64,000 nucleotides of DNA from Shewanella indica (GTDB lineage: Bacteria > Pseudomonadota > Gammaproteobacteria > Enterobacterales > Shewanellaceae), in NCBI RefSeq assembly GCF_002836975.1, contig NZ_NIJK01000026.1:112430-176429 (forward strand), in the 5' to 3' direction. Shown piece by piece: positions 27,845-37,288 of the stretch (position 1 is the stretch's first letter; each line of letters begins with the position of its first letter). Position numbers and translations under genes: made by a program. The notes under the pieces are model-generated. The model made no database searches, had not been told where the DNA came from, and was given only the letters and a program-made list of their open reading frames with translations.

Positions 27845-28759
27845 GTGGCCGCGACTTCTTCATCCGCTTATGTCCAGGATCCCTTGATTGAAGGTTTTCT
27901 CGATGATTTATGGTCCAGTAAGGGGTTGAGCGACAACACACTGGCTGCCTATCGCAATGATTTGCGCCATTTTGATCAGTACCTGCAGGGAAGAGGGCTG
28001 ACGCTCAGTAGTGCCGGGCGCGAAGTGGTGCAGGATTATCTCGGTTTTCGATTCGATAAAGGGGGAGCCGAGAGCAGCAGCGCCAGGTTGAAGAGCAGCT
28101 TGCGGCGCTTTTATGGTTTTTTGCTGCGTCGGCAACTGATAACGGAAGATCCTATGGCGCGTATCGCCTCCACCAAGCTCAAGCGCAAACTGCCCGGCAG
28201 TCTCAGCGAGGCCGAGGTGGATGCCTTGTTGGCTGAGCCCATACGGGAAGATCCGGTCGAAGCCAGAGACAAGGCGATGCTGGAGCTGTTATACGCCACC
28301 GGGCTCAGGGTCAGTGAGCTGGTGGGGTTGACGCTGGAGCAGGTGAGTCTGCGTCAGGGGCTGGTACGGATCACGGGGAAAGGCGGCAAGGAGCGTCTGG
28401 TGCCCATGGGCGAGGTGGCCGTCAGTGAAATAGAGTCCTTCCTCAAGTTGGCGCGCGCCGAGCTGCTTGGCGGTAAACAGAGTGATGTGGTGTTTCCCTC
28501 CAAGCGCGCCCAGATGATGACCCGCCAGACCTTTTGGCACAGGATCAAGCTTTATGCGTTGCGGGCTGGTATCAGTACTGAGTTGTCGCCCCATACCCTG
28601 AGGCATGCCTTTGCCACCCATTTGCTTAACCATGGCGCTGACTTGCGGGTAGTGCAGTTGCTGCTGGGGCACAGCTCGCTGTCTACCACCCAAATCTATA
28701 CCCATGTGGCCAATGCCAGGTTGCAGTCGCTACATCAACAGCATCATCCAAGAGGTTGA
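27845..28759 (+). CDS. xerD: Site-specific tyrosine recombinase XerD
   Basis: A 304-residue integrase-family recombinase that with XerC resolves chromosome dimers at dif under FtsK control. The N-terminal SAM-like domain (about 10-95) precedes the catalytic domain with the Arg in ATGLRVSELVGL, Lys in GKGGKERLVPMG, His and Arg in HTLRHAFATHLL, and the final His and nucleophile Tyr in LGHSSLSTTQIYTHV. The start is GTG at 27845, eight bases after GGAG; earlier codons lie over the brnQ terminator. The order xerD-dsbC-recJ is the same as in E. coli. Confidence 0.94.
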   Translation: MAATSSSAYVQDPLIEGFLDDLWSSKGLSDNTLAAYRNDLRHFDQYLQGRGLTLSSAGREVVQDYLGFRFDKGGAESSSARLKSSLRRFYGFLLRRQLITEDPMARIASTKLKRKLPGSLSEAEVDALLAEPIREDPVEARDKAMLELLYATGLRVSELVGLTLEQVSLRQGLVRITGKGGKERLVPMGEVAVSEIESFLKLARAELLGGKQSDVVFPSKRAQMMTRQTFWHRIKLYALRAGISTELSPHTLRHAFATHLLNHGADLRVVQLLLGHSSLSTTQIYTHVANARLQSLHQQHHPRG

Positions 28760-28946
28760 ATAGGTTATCCCCTGTAAACCATTTGGCTTTAACGCTAATG
28801 GCCGAGAGGGGTTTGATGAGAGCAAGCTCTTGTATAAGATGGTATTAGTTGCTTTAACTGACAACAGCCTGTAACTTTTCAGCCTCTGGCCCGGTCTGAT
28901 GAAAGACGATAAAACCCAATCAGGCCCAAATAAGATAGGATTTCCA

Positions 28947-29675
28947 ATGAAGTTAACCCGTGCATTTTCCCTGTGTCTGGCGCTGGCGGTTACACCCTTT
29001 GTCGGTGCTGCCTCAGCGGCTTCCGAGCCGGGTGATCAACTGAAGCAAAAGCTCAGTGACACCTTGGGTATTGAAGTGATCTCTATGGCAGATTCACCTA
29101 TCCCAGGCCTGTATCAGGCAATCACCAACCGTGGCGTACTCTATATCAGCAAAGATGGTTCCAAGCTGCTGCATGGCAATGTTTATGATCTGAACCAAGG
29201 GATGAAAAACCTCACCGAGGCGGCGCTTGCAGGCCCAAGACTCGAGATGCTCAAGCCATTTGAAGACAAGATGCTGGTCTACAAGGCCAAGAACGAAAAG
29301 CATGTGGTGACTGTCTTTACCGATATCACCTGTGGTTATTGCCGTAAGCTGCATAACCAGATGCAGGAATACAACGATTTGGGGATAACAGTGCGCTATC
29401 TGGCCTATCCCCGTCAGGGCGTGCCTTCACCCAACGCCGAGGAGATGGAAGCGGTTTGGTGTGCCAAGGACCCTCACAAGGCCATGGATGACGCCAAGGC
29501 CGGCAAGAGTATCAAAATGGCCAAGTGCGATGCCAATATTCCTGGGCAGTATCAACTGGGGATGAGTTTCGGCATCAATGGTACTCCGGCGGTTATCCTC
29601 GAAGATGGCAGCCTGATCCCGGGTTATCAGCCACCGAAAGAGTTGTTGTATAATCTTGAGCGTGCTCAGCAGTAA
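28947..29675 (+). CDS. dsbC: Periplasmic thiol:disulfide isomerase DsbC
   Basis: A 242-residue periplasmic protein that reshuffles wrong disulfides as a V-shaped dimer. The signal peptide ends at ASA/ASEPGD (about residues 1-25); the dimerisation domain spans about 26-85 and the thioredoxin domain follows with active site CGYC in DITCGYCRKLH and the cis-Pro loop GTPAVI. A second Cys pair (WCAKDP and AKCDAN) matches the structural disulfide. ATG 28947 has AGGA eight bases upstream; residues before it are not signal-like. Confidence 0.94.
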   Translation: MKLTRAFSLCLALAVTPFVGAASAASEPGDQLKQKLSDTLGIEVISMADSPIPGLYQAITNRGVLYISKDGSKLLHGNVYDLNQGMKNLTEAALAGPRLEMLKPFEDKMLVYKAKNEKHVVTVFTDITCGYCRKLHNQMQEYNDLGITVRYLAYPRQGVPSPNAEEMEAVWCAKDPHKAMDDAKAGKSIKMAKCDANIPGQYQLGMSFGINGTPAVILEDGSLIPGYQPPKELLYNLERAQQ

Positions 29676-29691
29676 TCGAAAAATCCCATTC

Positions 29692-29720
29692 AAAAAGGCG
29701 AGCAACCCACTCGCCTTTTT
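29692..29720 (+). terminator. Intrinsic terminator after dsbC
   Basis: AAAAAGGCGAG pairs with CTCGCCTTTTT around a seven-base loop. It separates dsbC from recJ, whose start is 42 bp further on. Confidence 0.88.
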
Positions 29721-29761
29721 GTTATCTTGCCCGCCAAAGCCATTTTCAAGAATAACCCACA

Positions 29762-31486
29762 GTGATCCACAAAATCGTCCGTCGTCCCAGGGTGGACGAC
29801 AGCCATTTACCCGCTAATTTGCACCCGCTTTTAAAACAGATTTACGCCAGTCGCGGCGTTCAGGCTCCCGAGTGCGAACTGGTGCTCAAGCGTCTGCTCA
29901 GGCCGGATACCATGCTGGGCTTGCAGCAAGGGGCTGAGCTGGTGGCCGATGCCATCGCCGCCAACCGCCGTATTCTGATCATGGGTGATTTCGATGCTGA
30001 TGGCGCCACCTCCACCAGTGTGTGTCTGTTGGCGCTCAGAATGATGGGAATGGAAAACTGTGATTATCTGATCCCCAATCGTTTCGATTATGGTTATGGC
30101 CTCAGCCCTGAAATAGTGGCGGTGGCGCACGGCAAGGGCGCTGAGTTGCTGATCACTGTTGATAACGGTATTTCCTCCATCGAAGGCGTCAGGGCCGCCA
30201 AGGCGCTGGGGATGACGGTTGTCATCACAGATCACCATTTGCCGGGCAATGAATTACCCGAGGCCGATGCCATTATTAACCCCAACCAACCCGGTTGCAG
30301 CTTCGCTTCCAAGTCGATTGCCGGGGTCGGGGTGGCTTTCTATCTGATGTTGGCACTGCGGGCCGAGCTGAGAAAACGTCACTGGTTTGTTAATCATGCC
30401 TTGGCCGAGCCCAACTTGAGCGTATTGCTGGACTTGGTGGCCCTGGGCACAGTGGCCGATGTAGTGTCGCTCGATGCCAACAACCGTATTTTGGTGGATG
30501 CCGGTATCAAACGGGTGCGAAACGGCGCCTGTCGTCCGGGGATCACCGCCTTGCTGGAGGTGGCCCGCCGCAATCCGGCGCGTTTGGTGGCCGCCGATTT
30601 CGGCTTTGCGGTTGGCCCCAGACTCAACGCCGCCGGAAGGCTGGATGAGATGGCACTCGGGGTCGAAACCCTCTTGTGTGATGACATGCTCAAGGCAAGA
30701 AGGATGGCGGCCGAGCTCGATGGCCTCAATGCCGAGCGCCGCGAGCTGGAAACCGGCATGCAGCAAGAAGCGATGAAGAGCCTGGAGGCGCTGCAGCTCA
30801 AAGAGAGTGAACAGCCCTGGGGCATAGCCCTGTATCAGCCGGACTGGCATCAGGGGGTGATAGGTATTCTGGCTTCCCGGATTAAAGACAGGTTTCACCG
30901 CCCGGTAATCGCCTTTGCCGAAGCCAGCGACACTGAAATCAAGGGCTCAGCCCGCTCCATCAAGGGGCTGCATATGCGCGATCTGCTGGAGCTTATCAAT
31001 GCCCGTCATCCCGGAATGATCCTCAAGTTCGGTGGTCATGCCATGGCCGCCGGGCTCTCTTTGCGTAAGGATGCCTTTGAGCAGTTTGCCGCGGCCTTTG
31101 ACACCTGTGTCCGTGAGCTGCTGACCCTGGAAGATCTCAATGGCGAGCTGTTCTCCGACGGTGAATTGCCGCTTGAATGCTTTACCCTGGATACGGCGCA
31201 ACTGCTCAGAGATGCCGGTCCCTGGGGCCAGGCCTTCCCCGAGCCGCTATTTGATGGCCATTTCAGAATTCTGCAGCAGAGACTGGTGGCAGAGAAACAC
31301 CTTAAACTGGTGCTGGAGACTGAGTGCGGCCGGATCATGGCCGATGCAATCGCCTTCAATGTGGATCTCAAGACCTGGCCCGATGCCAGCATCAATCATG
31401 TGCGCCTGCTGTATAAGCTGGATGTGAACGAGTTTCGCGGCAACAGTAACCTGCAGTTGCTGGTTGAGCAGCTGGAGCCCCTGTAA
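29762..31486 (+). CDS. recJ: Single-stranded-DNA-specific 5'-3' exonuclease RecJ
   Basis: A 574-residue DHH-family exonuclease of the RecF pathway and mismatch repair. DHH motifs are clear: DFDADGATS (about 75-83), TVDNGISS, ITDHHLPG, then the DHHA1 domain with FGGHAMAAGLS, and a C-terminal OB-type region. Length matches E. coli RecJ (577). The start is GTG at 29762 with a weak ribosome site. The stop codon is the first base triplet of a 12-bp tandem repeat. Confidence 0.95.
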   Translation: MIHKIVRRPRVDDSHLPANLHPLLKQIYASRGVQAPECELVLKRLLRPDTMLGLQQGAELVADAIAANRRILIMGDFDADGATSTSVCLLALRMMGMENCDYLIPNRFDYGYGLSPEIVAVAHGKGAELLITVDNGISSIEGVRAAKALGMTVVITDHHLPGNELPEADAIINPNQPGCSFASKSIAGVGVAFYLMLALRAELRKRHWFVNHALAEPNLSVLLDLVALGTVADVVSLDANNRILVDAGIKRVRNGACRPGITALLEVARRNPARLVAADFGFAVGPRLNAAGRLDEMALGVETLLCDDMLKARRMAAELDGLNAERRELETGMQQEAMKSLEALQLKESEQPWGIALYQPDWHQGVIGILASRIKDRFHRPVIAFAEASDTEIKGSARSIKGLHMRDLLELINARHPGMILKFGGHAMAAGLSLRKDAFEQFAAAFDTCVRELLTLEDLNGELFSDGELPLECFTLDTAQLLRDAGPWGQAFPEPLFDGHFRILQQRLVAEKHLKLVLETECGRIMADAIAFNVDLKTWPDASINHVRLLYKLDVNEFRGNSNLQLLVEQLEPL

Positions 31487-31555
31487 AACAAGCAGTAAAA
31501 CAAGCAGTAAAACAAGCAGTAAAACAAGCAGTAAAACAGGCAGTAAAACCAAGTG
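31484..31555 (+). repeat. 12-bp tandem repeat at the end of recJ
   Basis: Four identical units TAAAACAAGCAG (31484-31531), a fifth with one change (31532-31543) and a sixth degenerate unit (31544-31555). The recJ stop TAA is the first triplet of unit 1. As 12 is a multiple of three, every unit repeats TAA in frame. Such arrays can change copy number by slippage without altering RecJ. Confidence 0.92.
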
Positions 31556-31620
31556 CAAACCGGGGTCTATTTAAGATAGAGACAGGCTGAGTAACGGCTC
31601 ATATGTCGCAGGAGAGCAAG

Positions 31621-31935
31621 ATGAATAATCTGTTTGCCAACATACCCAAGCAGCTCGATGCCGAGCAGTTTGACGCGCTTTTGGCTACGCCGGATCTTAA
31701 AATTGAGCGCATTCTGTCCCACGGTCAGGTAACGCCCGAAGGGCAATGGTACGATCAAGCGCAGCATGAATGGGTATTGCTGCTGCAGGGCGCCGCCCGG
31801 CTGCAATATGAAGATGGTTCAGAAGTGAGCCTGAACCCGGGGGACTGGCTCAATATCCCCGCTCATGTACGCCACAGAGTCAGCTGGACCGCCGAGGATC
31901 AAACCAGCGTCTGGTTGGCCATTTTTTACTCCTGA
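31621..31935 (+). CDS. Small cupin-domain protein
   Basis: A 104-residue single cupin beta-barrel. The conserved parts are the HEWVLLLQGAARLQYEDG strand pair and the LNPGDWLNIPAHVRHRV segment; His and Glu in these could bind a metal. No signal peptide. ATG 31621 has AGGAG eight bases upstream and is preferred over ATG 31603, which has none. Function unknown; the gene stands alone between recJ and rpiA. Confidence 0.8.
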   Translation: MNNLFANIPKQLDAEQFDALLATPDLKIERILSHGQVTPEGQWYDQAQHEWVLLLQGAARLQYEDGSEVSLNPGDWLNIPAHVRHRVSWTAEDQTSVWLAIFYS

Positions 31936-31985
31936 ACCGACGGTTCTTGCTCTGCTCTTGCCCTGCAATCCGCTCAATTTTCCAC

Positions 31986-32011
31986 AAAAAAGCCGCCAGC
32001 AGGCGGCTTTT
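31986..32011. terminator. Bidirectional terminator between cupin gene and rpiA
   Basis: GCCGCC/GGCGGC stem with an AGCA loop, flanked by an A-run and a T-run, between convergent genes. Confidence 0.85.
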
Positions 32012-32029
32012 GGCATTCAAGCTTAGGGC

Positions 32030-32686
32030 TTACTTGATGGTTTTAACCCCTTCTGGGGTGCCCACCAGTAGCACATCGGCGCCACGGTTGGCGAATAGAC
32101 CATTGGTCACTACGCCCACTATGGCATTGATCTGCACTTCCAGCTCTTTGGGATTCAGTATCTTCAGGTTATAGACATCCAGAATGACGTTGCCGTTATC
32201 TGTTACCACACCCTCACGATAGACAGGATCGCCACCCAGTTTCACCAGCTCACGGGCCACATAGGAGCGGGCCATGGGGATCACTTCTACCGGCAGCGGG
32301 AAGTTGCCCAGCACATCGACTTGCTTGGTGTTATCGACGATACAGATAAACTTGTCGGCCACGGCCGCAACTATCTTTTCCCGGGTCAGCGCGGCGCCGC
32401 CCCCCTTGATCATGTCCATGTGGCCGTTGATTTCATCGGCGCCATCGACATACACAGACAGCTTGTCTACCGAATTGAGATCAAATACAGGGATCCCCAA
32501 CTGTTTGAGTTTGGCGGTGGAGGCTTCAGAGCTGGAAACCGCGCCTTCAATTTCGGCCTTTATCGTGGCCAGAGCATCGATAAAGTGGTTGACGGTAGAG
32601 CCGGTGCCCACGCCAACTATGCTGTCTTTCTCGACATATTCCAGCGCCGCCCAACCGGCCGCCTTCTTCATTTCATCTTGGGTCAT
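32030..32686 (-). CDS. rpiA: Ribose-5-phosphate isomerase A
   Basis: A 218-residue cytosolic enzyme that interconverts ribose-5-phosphate and ribulose-5-phosphate in the pentose phosphate pathway. Family motifs are present: [18 protein letters not shown] (catalytic Asp), [14 protein letters not shown] and the C-terminal [19 protein letters not shown]. Length equals the E. coli enzyme. AGGATGGC precedes the ATG. It is a single transcription unit facing the cupin gene. Confidence 0.96.
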   Translation of the reverse strand: MTQDEMKKAAGWAALEYVEKDSIVGVGTGSTVNHFIDALATIKAEIEGAVSSSEASTAKLKQLGIPVFDLNSVDKLSVYVDGADEINGHMDMIKGGGAALTREKIVAAVADKFICIVDNTKQVDVLGNFPLPVEVIPMARSYVARELVKLGGDPVYREGVVTDNGNVILDVYNLKILNPKELEVQINAIVGVVTNGLFANRGADVLLVGTPEGVKTIK

Positions 32687-32975
32687 AATGCCATCCTGTT
32701 GATTCTGACAAATTCACTTGAACTTGCCCTAGTATACTCCGAGTTGCAGTGAAAAGTGCCGCTCAATCTTGTCCTGAAGAATAGTTCTTGAAGAACAACA
32801 TAGGTTAAGCATTTTTTACTGCGCCCGCCTGCGCCCATGCGCTACCATAGCCGGTGGGGGAACGGCCAGGCTGATGTGGCAGTACTGCGCTGAAAAAGTG
32901 CACTGGTGCCGCTTGAATATGTCGCATACCGAACCTATTTAGAGCGCAAAACTGACCTGGTTTAAGGAGATTTAA

Positions 32976-33929
32976 ATGGCTGGAGCGAGTCTACTGACTC
33001 TTTTGGATGATATTGCCACCATCCTGGATGATGTGGCGGTAATGAGTAAGGTTGCTGCCAAGAAAACTGCCGGGGTGTTGGGAGATGATTTGGCGCTCAA
33101 TGCGCAGCAGGTAACAGGGATCAGCGCCGATCGGGAGCTGCCTGTGGTATGGGCCGTTGCCAAGGGCTCTTTTCGCAACAAGCTTATTCTGGTGCCGGCA
33201 GCCCTGCTGATCAGCGCCTTTATACCCTGGGCCGTTACACCGCTATTGATGTTCGGTGGTTTGTTTCTCTGTTTTGAAGGCTTTGAAAAACTCTGGCACA
33301 AGGCCAGCCATAGCAAGGCTTCTGCCGAAGCAGACGATGAAGCCGTCATCGAAGCTGCCATGAAAGAGGTCGAGGATATTCGCGCCTGGGAGGCACAGAA
33401 AGTCAAAGGGGCGATACGTACCGACTTTGTGTTATCGGCGGAAATCATCGCCATCACCTTAGGGATTGTGGCGGAAAAAGCCTTTATGACCCAGTTGGCC
33501 ACTCTGTCTATCATTGCCGTGGTCATGACTATCGGGGTCTATGGCTTGGTGGCCGGTATCGTTAAGCTGGATGACGCCGGGCTGTATCTTTCAAGGCGCA
33601 GAGGCGAGGGTTTTTCGGCTCACAACCTCAGGCGTATTGGGCTTATGCTGGTCAGCGCCGCGCCCAAGCTGATGAAGCTGCTCACCATAGTAGGTACCGC
33701 CGCCATGTTTATGGTGGGGGGCGGTATTCTCACTCATGGCCTGCATTGGGTCAGTGAGCAGATAACCCATGTTGCCAACTGGGTAGGCTCTCTGGCTGTG
33801 GCCGGCCCTGTGCTGGCAGCGCTGACACCTACCTTGCTCAACGCCCTGTTCGGCATTTTGGCCGGTGCCATCGCCGTGGCCTTGATGAGTCTGCTGGCGC
33901 GTTTGAGAGGCAAGGGCGAAAGCCACTAA
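32976..33929 (+). CDS. DUF808 inner-membrane protein (YedI-like)
   Basis: A 317-residue membrane protein of the DUF808/YedI family. The diagnostic N-terminus SLLTLLDDIATILDDVAVMSKVAAKKTAGVLGDDLALNA is split over residues 5-43, followed by about seven hydrophobic segments, the conserved FEGFEKLWHK near 105 and a cytosolic linker rich in acidic residues. Its role is unknown in any species I can name. AAGGAG lies eight bases before the ATG. The 289 bp before it, up to rpiA, shows no gene. Confidence 0.88.
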   Translation: MAGASLLTLLDDIATILDDVAVMSKVAAKKTAGVLGDDLALNAQQVTGISADRELPVVWAVAKGSFRNKLILVPAALLISAFIPWAVTPLLMFGGLFLCFEGFEKLWHKASHSKASAEADDEAVIEAAMKEVEDIRAWEAQKVKGAIRTDFVLSAEIIAITLGIVAEKAFMTQLATLSIIAVVMTIGVYGLVAGIVKLDDAGLYLSRRRGEGFSAHNLRRIGLMLVSAAPKLMKLLTIVGTAAMFMVGGGILTHGLHWVSEQITHVANWVGSLAVAGPVLAALTPTLLNALFGILAGAIAVALMSLLARLRGKGESH

Positions 33930-33961
33930 ACAAGCCAAACTATAGATTCCGGAATTGTAAT

Positions 33962-33991
33962 AAAAAACGCGGCTCAAGAGCCGCGTTTTTT
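33962..33991. terminator. Bidirectional terminator between DUF808 gene and sodC
   Basis: A 14-bp perfect stem starting AAAAAACGCGGCTC, two-base gap, ending in six T. It serves both convergent genes. Confidence 0.9.
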
Positions 33992-34005
33992 GTGTTTGGT
34001 GCGGC

Positions 34006-34527
34006 TCAGTTAATCACGCCACAGGCCATGCGGGCGCCACCGCCGCCCAGTGGTGACGGGTGATCTGAATGGTTATCGCCTCCCATGTGGATCATCAGCG
34101 CTTTGCCCTTGACGTCGGCCAGTTTCAACCTTGGTGCCAACACAGGTGTGGAAGCCATGCCATCAGCATCGACATAGAGCGGTGGCAGATCACCCTTGTG
34201 ATTGTCATCTGTCCAGGGGTAACCGTGCTTGCCGCTGCCATCAGGGTCGAAGTGACCTCCGGCCGCGCCGCCCAATACCGTCTTGCCGTCTTTGCTGCTG
34301 GTGTCACAACTGCCATTTTGATGCACATGGAAGCCGTGAACGCCGGGCGTGAGTTGCTTAAGATTGGGGGTTAACACCAGGCCGTAGGCAGAATCGCTGA
34401 GACTGATGCTGCCTATGGGGCTTGGGCCATCGGCCGACAGTAATGAGATGCTGACCTCTTCGGCGGCCAGATGTGATGCGGCAAACACCAGTGACAAACA
34501 ACCCGGGATCAGGATGGACTTTTTCAT
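34006..34527 (-). CDS. sodC: Periplasmic Cu/Zn superoxide dismutase
   Basis: A 173-residue secreted enzyme that dismutes superoxide in the periplasm. The signal peptide is residues 1-21 ([21 protein letters not shown]). Metal-site motifs are [32 protein letters not shown] and [12 protein letters not shown], with two Cys positioned for the intrasubunit disulfide. The frame reaches 34584, but ATG 34527 has AGGAGAG upstream and starts the signal peptide. The 212 bp upstream (34528-34739) hold nothing I recognise. Confidence 0.94.
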   Translation of the reverse strand: MKKSILIPGCLSLVFAASHLAAEEVSISLLSADGPSPIGSISLSDSAYGLVLTPNLKQLTPGVHGFHVHQNGSCDTSSKDGKTVLGGAAGGHFDPDGSGKHGYPWTDDNHKGDLPPLYVDADGMASTPVLAPRLKLADVKGKALMIHMGGDNHSDHPSPLGGGGARMACGVIN

Positions 34528-34739
34528 CGCTTGTTCTCTCCTTTGAGTGGAATTCCAAAAACGACAAGGCCGACTCGGCGGCATGATAATCAGCTGTATA
34601 TATGGCTTTCAGCATAGAAGTCGTTTGGACAGAGTGCCAACAGGGCGGACGTTATTAACCGGCTCTGACATTCAAGCCAACGCCAGAAGAGGATTCGCCA
34701 AGATATTCAGTAACAGCAATAACCGCCTGGAGCCAGGTC

Positions 34740-35198
34740 TCAGTGTTGCTCCAGCTTGGCCTGCCACAGGGCGCTTTGCTCCATGGGGCTCAGTGAACGG
34801 CGGGCGCAGTAAAGGCTGATACCGCAGCAAAGCGGCACTATCAGGAGATCCGAGGCATGAAAGCGCAGTAACAACCAGAGTGCCAGGCTATAAAGCAGTA
34901 GCGTAATCAGCGGAACCGGCAGCAAAAGCTGCCACTCGAAACACTTCCCCAGCCATCTGGCACCCAGGCCCACAGCCACCGCCGGCAGCATATACAGCCA
35001 AACCAGAGTGCTGTTGCTGCTGGCCATAAATAGAAACAGCCATACAGCAAGAATGGCGCCCAGCAAGGCGCCGAGCATTGCCTTGGGCCGTGACTGTTGC
35101 CGGCGCATATTTTGATAGGTTTCCCGCTGCATCTGCTGCTTAACCTTGGCCCGCTGGGCACTGTCTGGTCTATCAAGGCTGCGATACTGGCGTGCCAT
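34740..35198 (-). CDS. Uncharacterised four-helix membrane protein
   Basis: A 152-residue protein with a basic cytosolic N-terminus (RxxxRxxxQQxRxK pattern, residues 1-38) and four hydrophobic segments at about 40-60, 65-85, 90-112 and 117-132. GGAG lies about nine bases before the ATG. It is last in the zapA-6S RNA-fau run on the same strand, 50 bp after fau. Not recognised as a named family. Confidence 0.75.
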   Translation of the reverse strand: MARQYRSLDRPDSAQRAKVKQQMQRETYQNMRRQQSRPKAMLGALLGAILAVWLFLFMASSNSTLVWLYMLPAVAVGLGARWLGKCFEWQLLLPVPLITLLLYSLALWLLLRFHASDLLIVPLCCGISLYCARRSLSPMEQSALWQAKLEQH

Positions 35199-35248
35199 AC
35201 TTGCTTACTCCGCGACATCTCTGGCTGACTTTATACCACTTTTTTGGG

Positions 35249-35905
35249 TCAAGATTCAGCCGTCAGAGTGTTGAAGCTATGCAGCTTGTCCGGAGTAACG
35301 ATAAAGGGCAGCGGGATATCCCAGGGGGCGAGGGGCAGGGAGTCCACCAGCTGCAGGGTATGGGCAAAGCCGACTGCCAGCAATGGCACAGTTCGGTCGC
35401 CTTGCTGCGCCGCGGCCAGTGTTCTGTCGTAGAAGCCGCCGCCCATGCCCATACGGTTGCCCTGGGCATCGAAGGCCACCAATGGCGTAAGGATGAGATC
35501 CAGCTTAGCCAAAGGCACCAGACTGCGGATATCCAGCCTGGGCTCGGGGATACCAAAGCGGTTGGCGTGCAGTTCACTGGCGAGTTGATAACGCAGAAAC
35601 AGTAAACGTCCCGGGGCAAAGGGATGAATGATTGGCAGACAGGTGGTGATTCCCCGTTGCCATAGCGCTTCGATAAGGGGAGCCGTGTCCAGCTCGCCGT
35701 CACAGCTAAAGTAGAGGGCGACTGTCTTGATGGCTCTGCCCTGGGCGCTCAGTTCATCGAGCAAGGTTAGAAACTGCTCACAACCCTTGAGGGCGGCGAC
35801 ATGCTGCTCGGCTTCGGGAATGGCTCTGCGGGCATGGCGAATAGCCTGCCTGAGCGTCTTGCAACGCGCATCACGGGGTTGGCTGCTTGAGTCTGTGTGG
35901 GTCAT
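35249..35905 (-). CDS. fau: 5-formyltetrahydrofolate cyclo-ligase
   Basis: A 218-residue cytosolic enzyme that converts 5-formyl-THF to 5,10-methenyl-THF using ATP. The family ATP-binding motif MGMGGGFYDRTLA is present, with LIEALWQRG and PLVAFDAQGNR before it. The open frame runs to 36034 but passes through the 6S RNA gene, so ATG 35905 is the credible start. Gene order zapA-ssrS-fau is conserved widely in gammaproteobacteria; 6S RNA is released from this transcript. Confidence 0.92.
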   Translation of the reverse strand: MTHTDSSSQPRDARCKTLRQAIRHARRAIPEAEQHVAALKGCEQFLTLLDELSAQGRAIKTVALYFSCDGELDTAPLIEALWQRGITTCLPIIHPFAPGRLLFLRYQLASELHANRFGIPEPRLDIRSLVPLAKLDLILTPLVAFDAQGNRMGMGGGFYDRTLAAAQQGDRTVPLLAVGFAHTLQLVDSLPLAPWDIPLPFIVTPDKLHSFNTLTAES

Positions 35906-35911
35906 AAAGAG

Positions 35912-36096
35912 GATGCTCCCCAGAATGTCGATGCCGGTGTAGCCCTTGAACCGTAGGTTCAAGGCGGGTAAATGATTACCTCCTAAGGCTTCTCGGTTCG
36001 CGCCGAGCATGCACAATGTCAGTAAAACATTCACCCTGAGATTAAAAATATCGGCACAGGGACATTACCAGCTGTCGCACACCCCAGGGAGCAAAT
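35912..36096 (-). ncRNA. ssrS: 6S RNA
   Basis: About 185 nt between zapA and fau on the minus strand, the standard place. The sequence matches E. coli 6S in several blocks: CCGATATTT near the 5' half, GCATGCTCGG, CGAGAAGCCTTA, the CCTTGAACC...GGTTCAAGGG hairpin and the final GGCATC segment. The ends TGCTCCC and GGGGAGCA pair as the closing stem. 6S RNA mimics an open promoter and sequesters sigma-70 RNA polymerase in stationary phase. Ends are estimated to within a few bases. Confidence 0.93.
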
Positions 36097-36133
36097 TCTG
36101 GGTCGAACCTGTGAGGGTTCGTGCTATTTCAGT

Positions 36134-36442
36134 TTAATCCTCTCTTGCGCTTCGCTCAACCAATGCGTGCTCAAGAGTGGATTGCAGCAAACGGATTCTG
36201 TCATCCATTTGGCTCATATAATCTTGATTCTTCCGCTGCTCTTCATAGAGCTCATAGCCTATGTTGAGTGCGGCCATCAAAGCCATTTCCTCACGGCTGA
36301 TGGCGTTGGTGCGGGCCTTTATCTTGCCCAGTTGCAGCTCCAATTTCTGCGCCACCGCTTGCAGTGCCTGTTCCTGACCCGGGGGACAGGCGATGGAGTA
36401 GGTGCGCCCCAACAGGGTGATATCTATGGCACTGTTACTCAT
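36134..36442 (-). CDS. zapA: Cell division protein ZapA
   Basis: A 102-residue cytosolic protein that bundles FtsZ filaments. It has the N-terminal globular part (IDITLLGRTYSIACPPGQE), the conserved AALNIGYELYEEQ and a C-terminal coiled coil (about 60-97). The frame is open to 36520, but ATG 36442 aligns with E. coli ZapA; GGAAG is very close to it. It is divergent from ygfB and first in the transcript carrying 6S RNA and fau. Confidence 0.92.
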   Translation of the reverse strand: MSNSAIDITLLGRTYSIACPPGQEQALQAVAQKLELQLGKIKARTNAISREEMALMAALNIGYELYEEQRKNQDYMSQMDDRIRLLQSTLEHALVERSARED

Positions 36443-36706
36443 CTTCCGCACGGGATCCTTTTCTTTGGCTCTGTGGCGGAATATATCTAGCTCAGCGTTA
36501 AAGTGCAAGACAAGCGCCACTTTGTTGCGTCGGCTGCTGGTTCTATGAGCTTCCCTGGCGCAAAATCCCGGCAGTAGCTAAACGGCGAAGCCTGGATGCA
36601 TTGCAAATGCACGACCTGGCTCGCAGCTTGGGTAAGATTCGAGTCTTGGTCGCCACCCCTAACTCTGCTAGCATGACGGGGGTAAATTCAATACTTGGAC
36701 AGCTTT

Positions 36707-37288
36707 ATGGCAACCCCACCCTCATTACGTATCGAAAGCCTGCGCAGTGCGCTCGACAACGCCGACATAGGTCAGCATCCGGTTGAAGTGCATGGCGCTT
36801 TGGTGGGCCTGATTTGTGGCGGCGTGCCACAGCAGGAGCAGGCCTGGTATCAGCCACTGCTCGAGCTGATGAACGACGGTCAGCGCCTGCCCGACGAACT
36901 GACACAACTGATAACCGAACTTTTTGGTGATACCGTCAATCGACTGCAGGATCCAGACTTTGGCTTCACCCTGCTGCTGCCGGAAGAGGAAGAACCTCTG
37001 ACAGTGCGGGTCGAAGCGCTCTCGCTCTGGACCCAGAGCTTCCTCACCGGCATCGCCATTATTCAACCGGGTTTGAATCAGGCATCGGAAGATGTTCGTG
37101 AAGTGATCAAAGATCTGGCGGAAATTGCCCAGGTAGAGTTCGATGTTGCCGACGATGACGAATCTGAAAGTGCATATCTCGAGCTGCTGGAGTTTGTTCG
37201 CATGGCCGCCATTCTCTGCTATTCAGAGTTCGGCCCAGAGTTGCCTGATCTCGACGCCGAAACACAAGACAATAATACGCTGCATTGA
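36707..37288 (+). CDS. ygfB: YecA/YgfB family protein (UPF0149)
   Basis: A 193-residue cytosolic protein of the UPF0149 family. HGALVGLICGG near residue 30 and the C-terminal YLELLEFVRMAAILCY match E. coli YgfB, and it ends in the same TLH. ATG 36707 follows GGA by about nine bases; TTG 36695 is four codons earlier. In E. coli pepP lies between ygfB and ubiH; here ubiH follows after 67 bp. Confidence 0.9.
   Translation: MATPPSLRIESLRSALDNADIGQHPVEVHGALVGLICGGVPQQEQAWYQPLLELMNDGQRLPDELTQLITELFGDTVNRLQDPDFGFTLLLPEEEEPLTVRVEALSLWTQSFLTGIAIIQPGLNQASEDVREVIKDLAEIAQVEFDVADDDESESAYLELLEFVRMAAILCYSEFGPELPDLDAETQDNNTLH

Noticed and set aside
35906..36034. N-terminal extension of fau
   Set aside because: It would be read through the 6S RNA gene; homology to the enzyme starts near the ATG at 35905.
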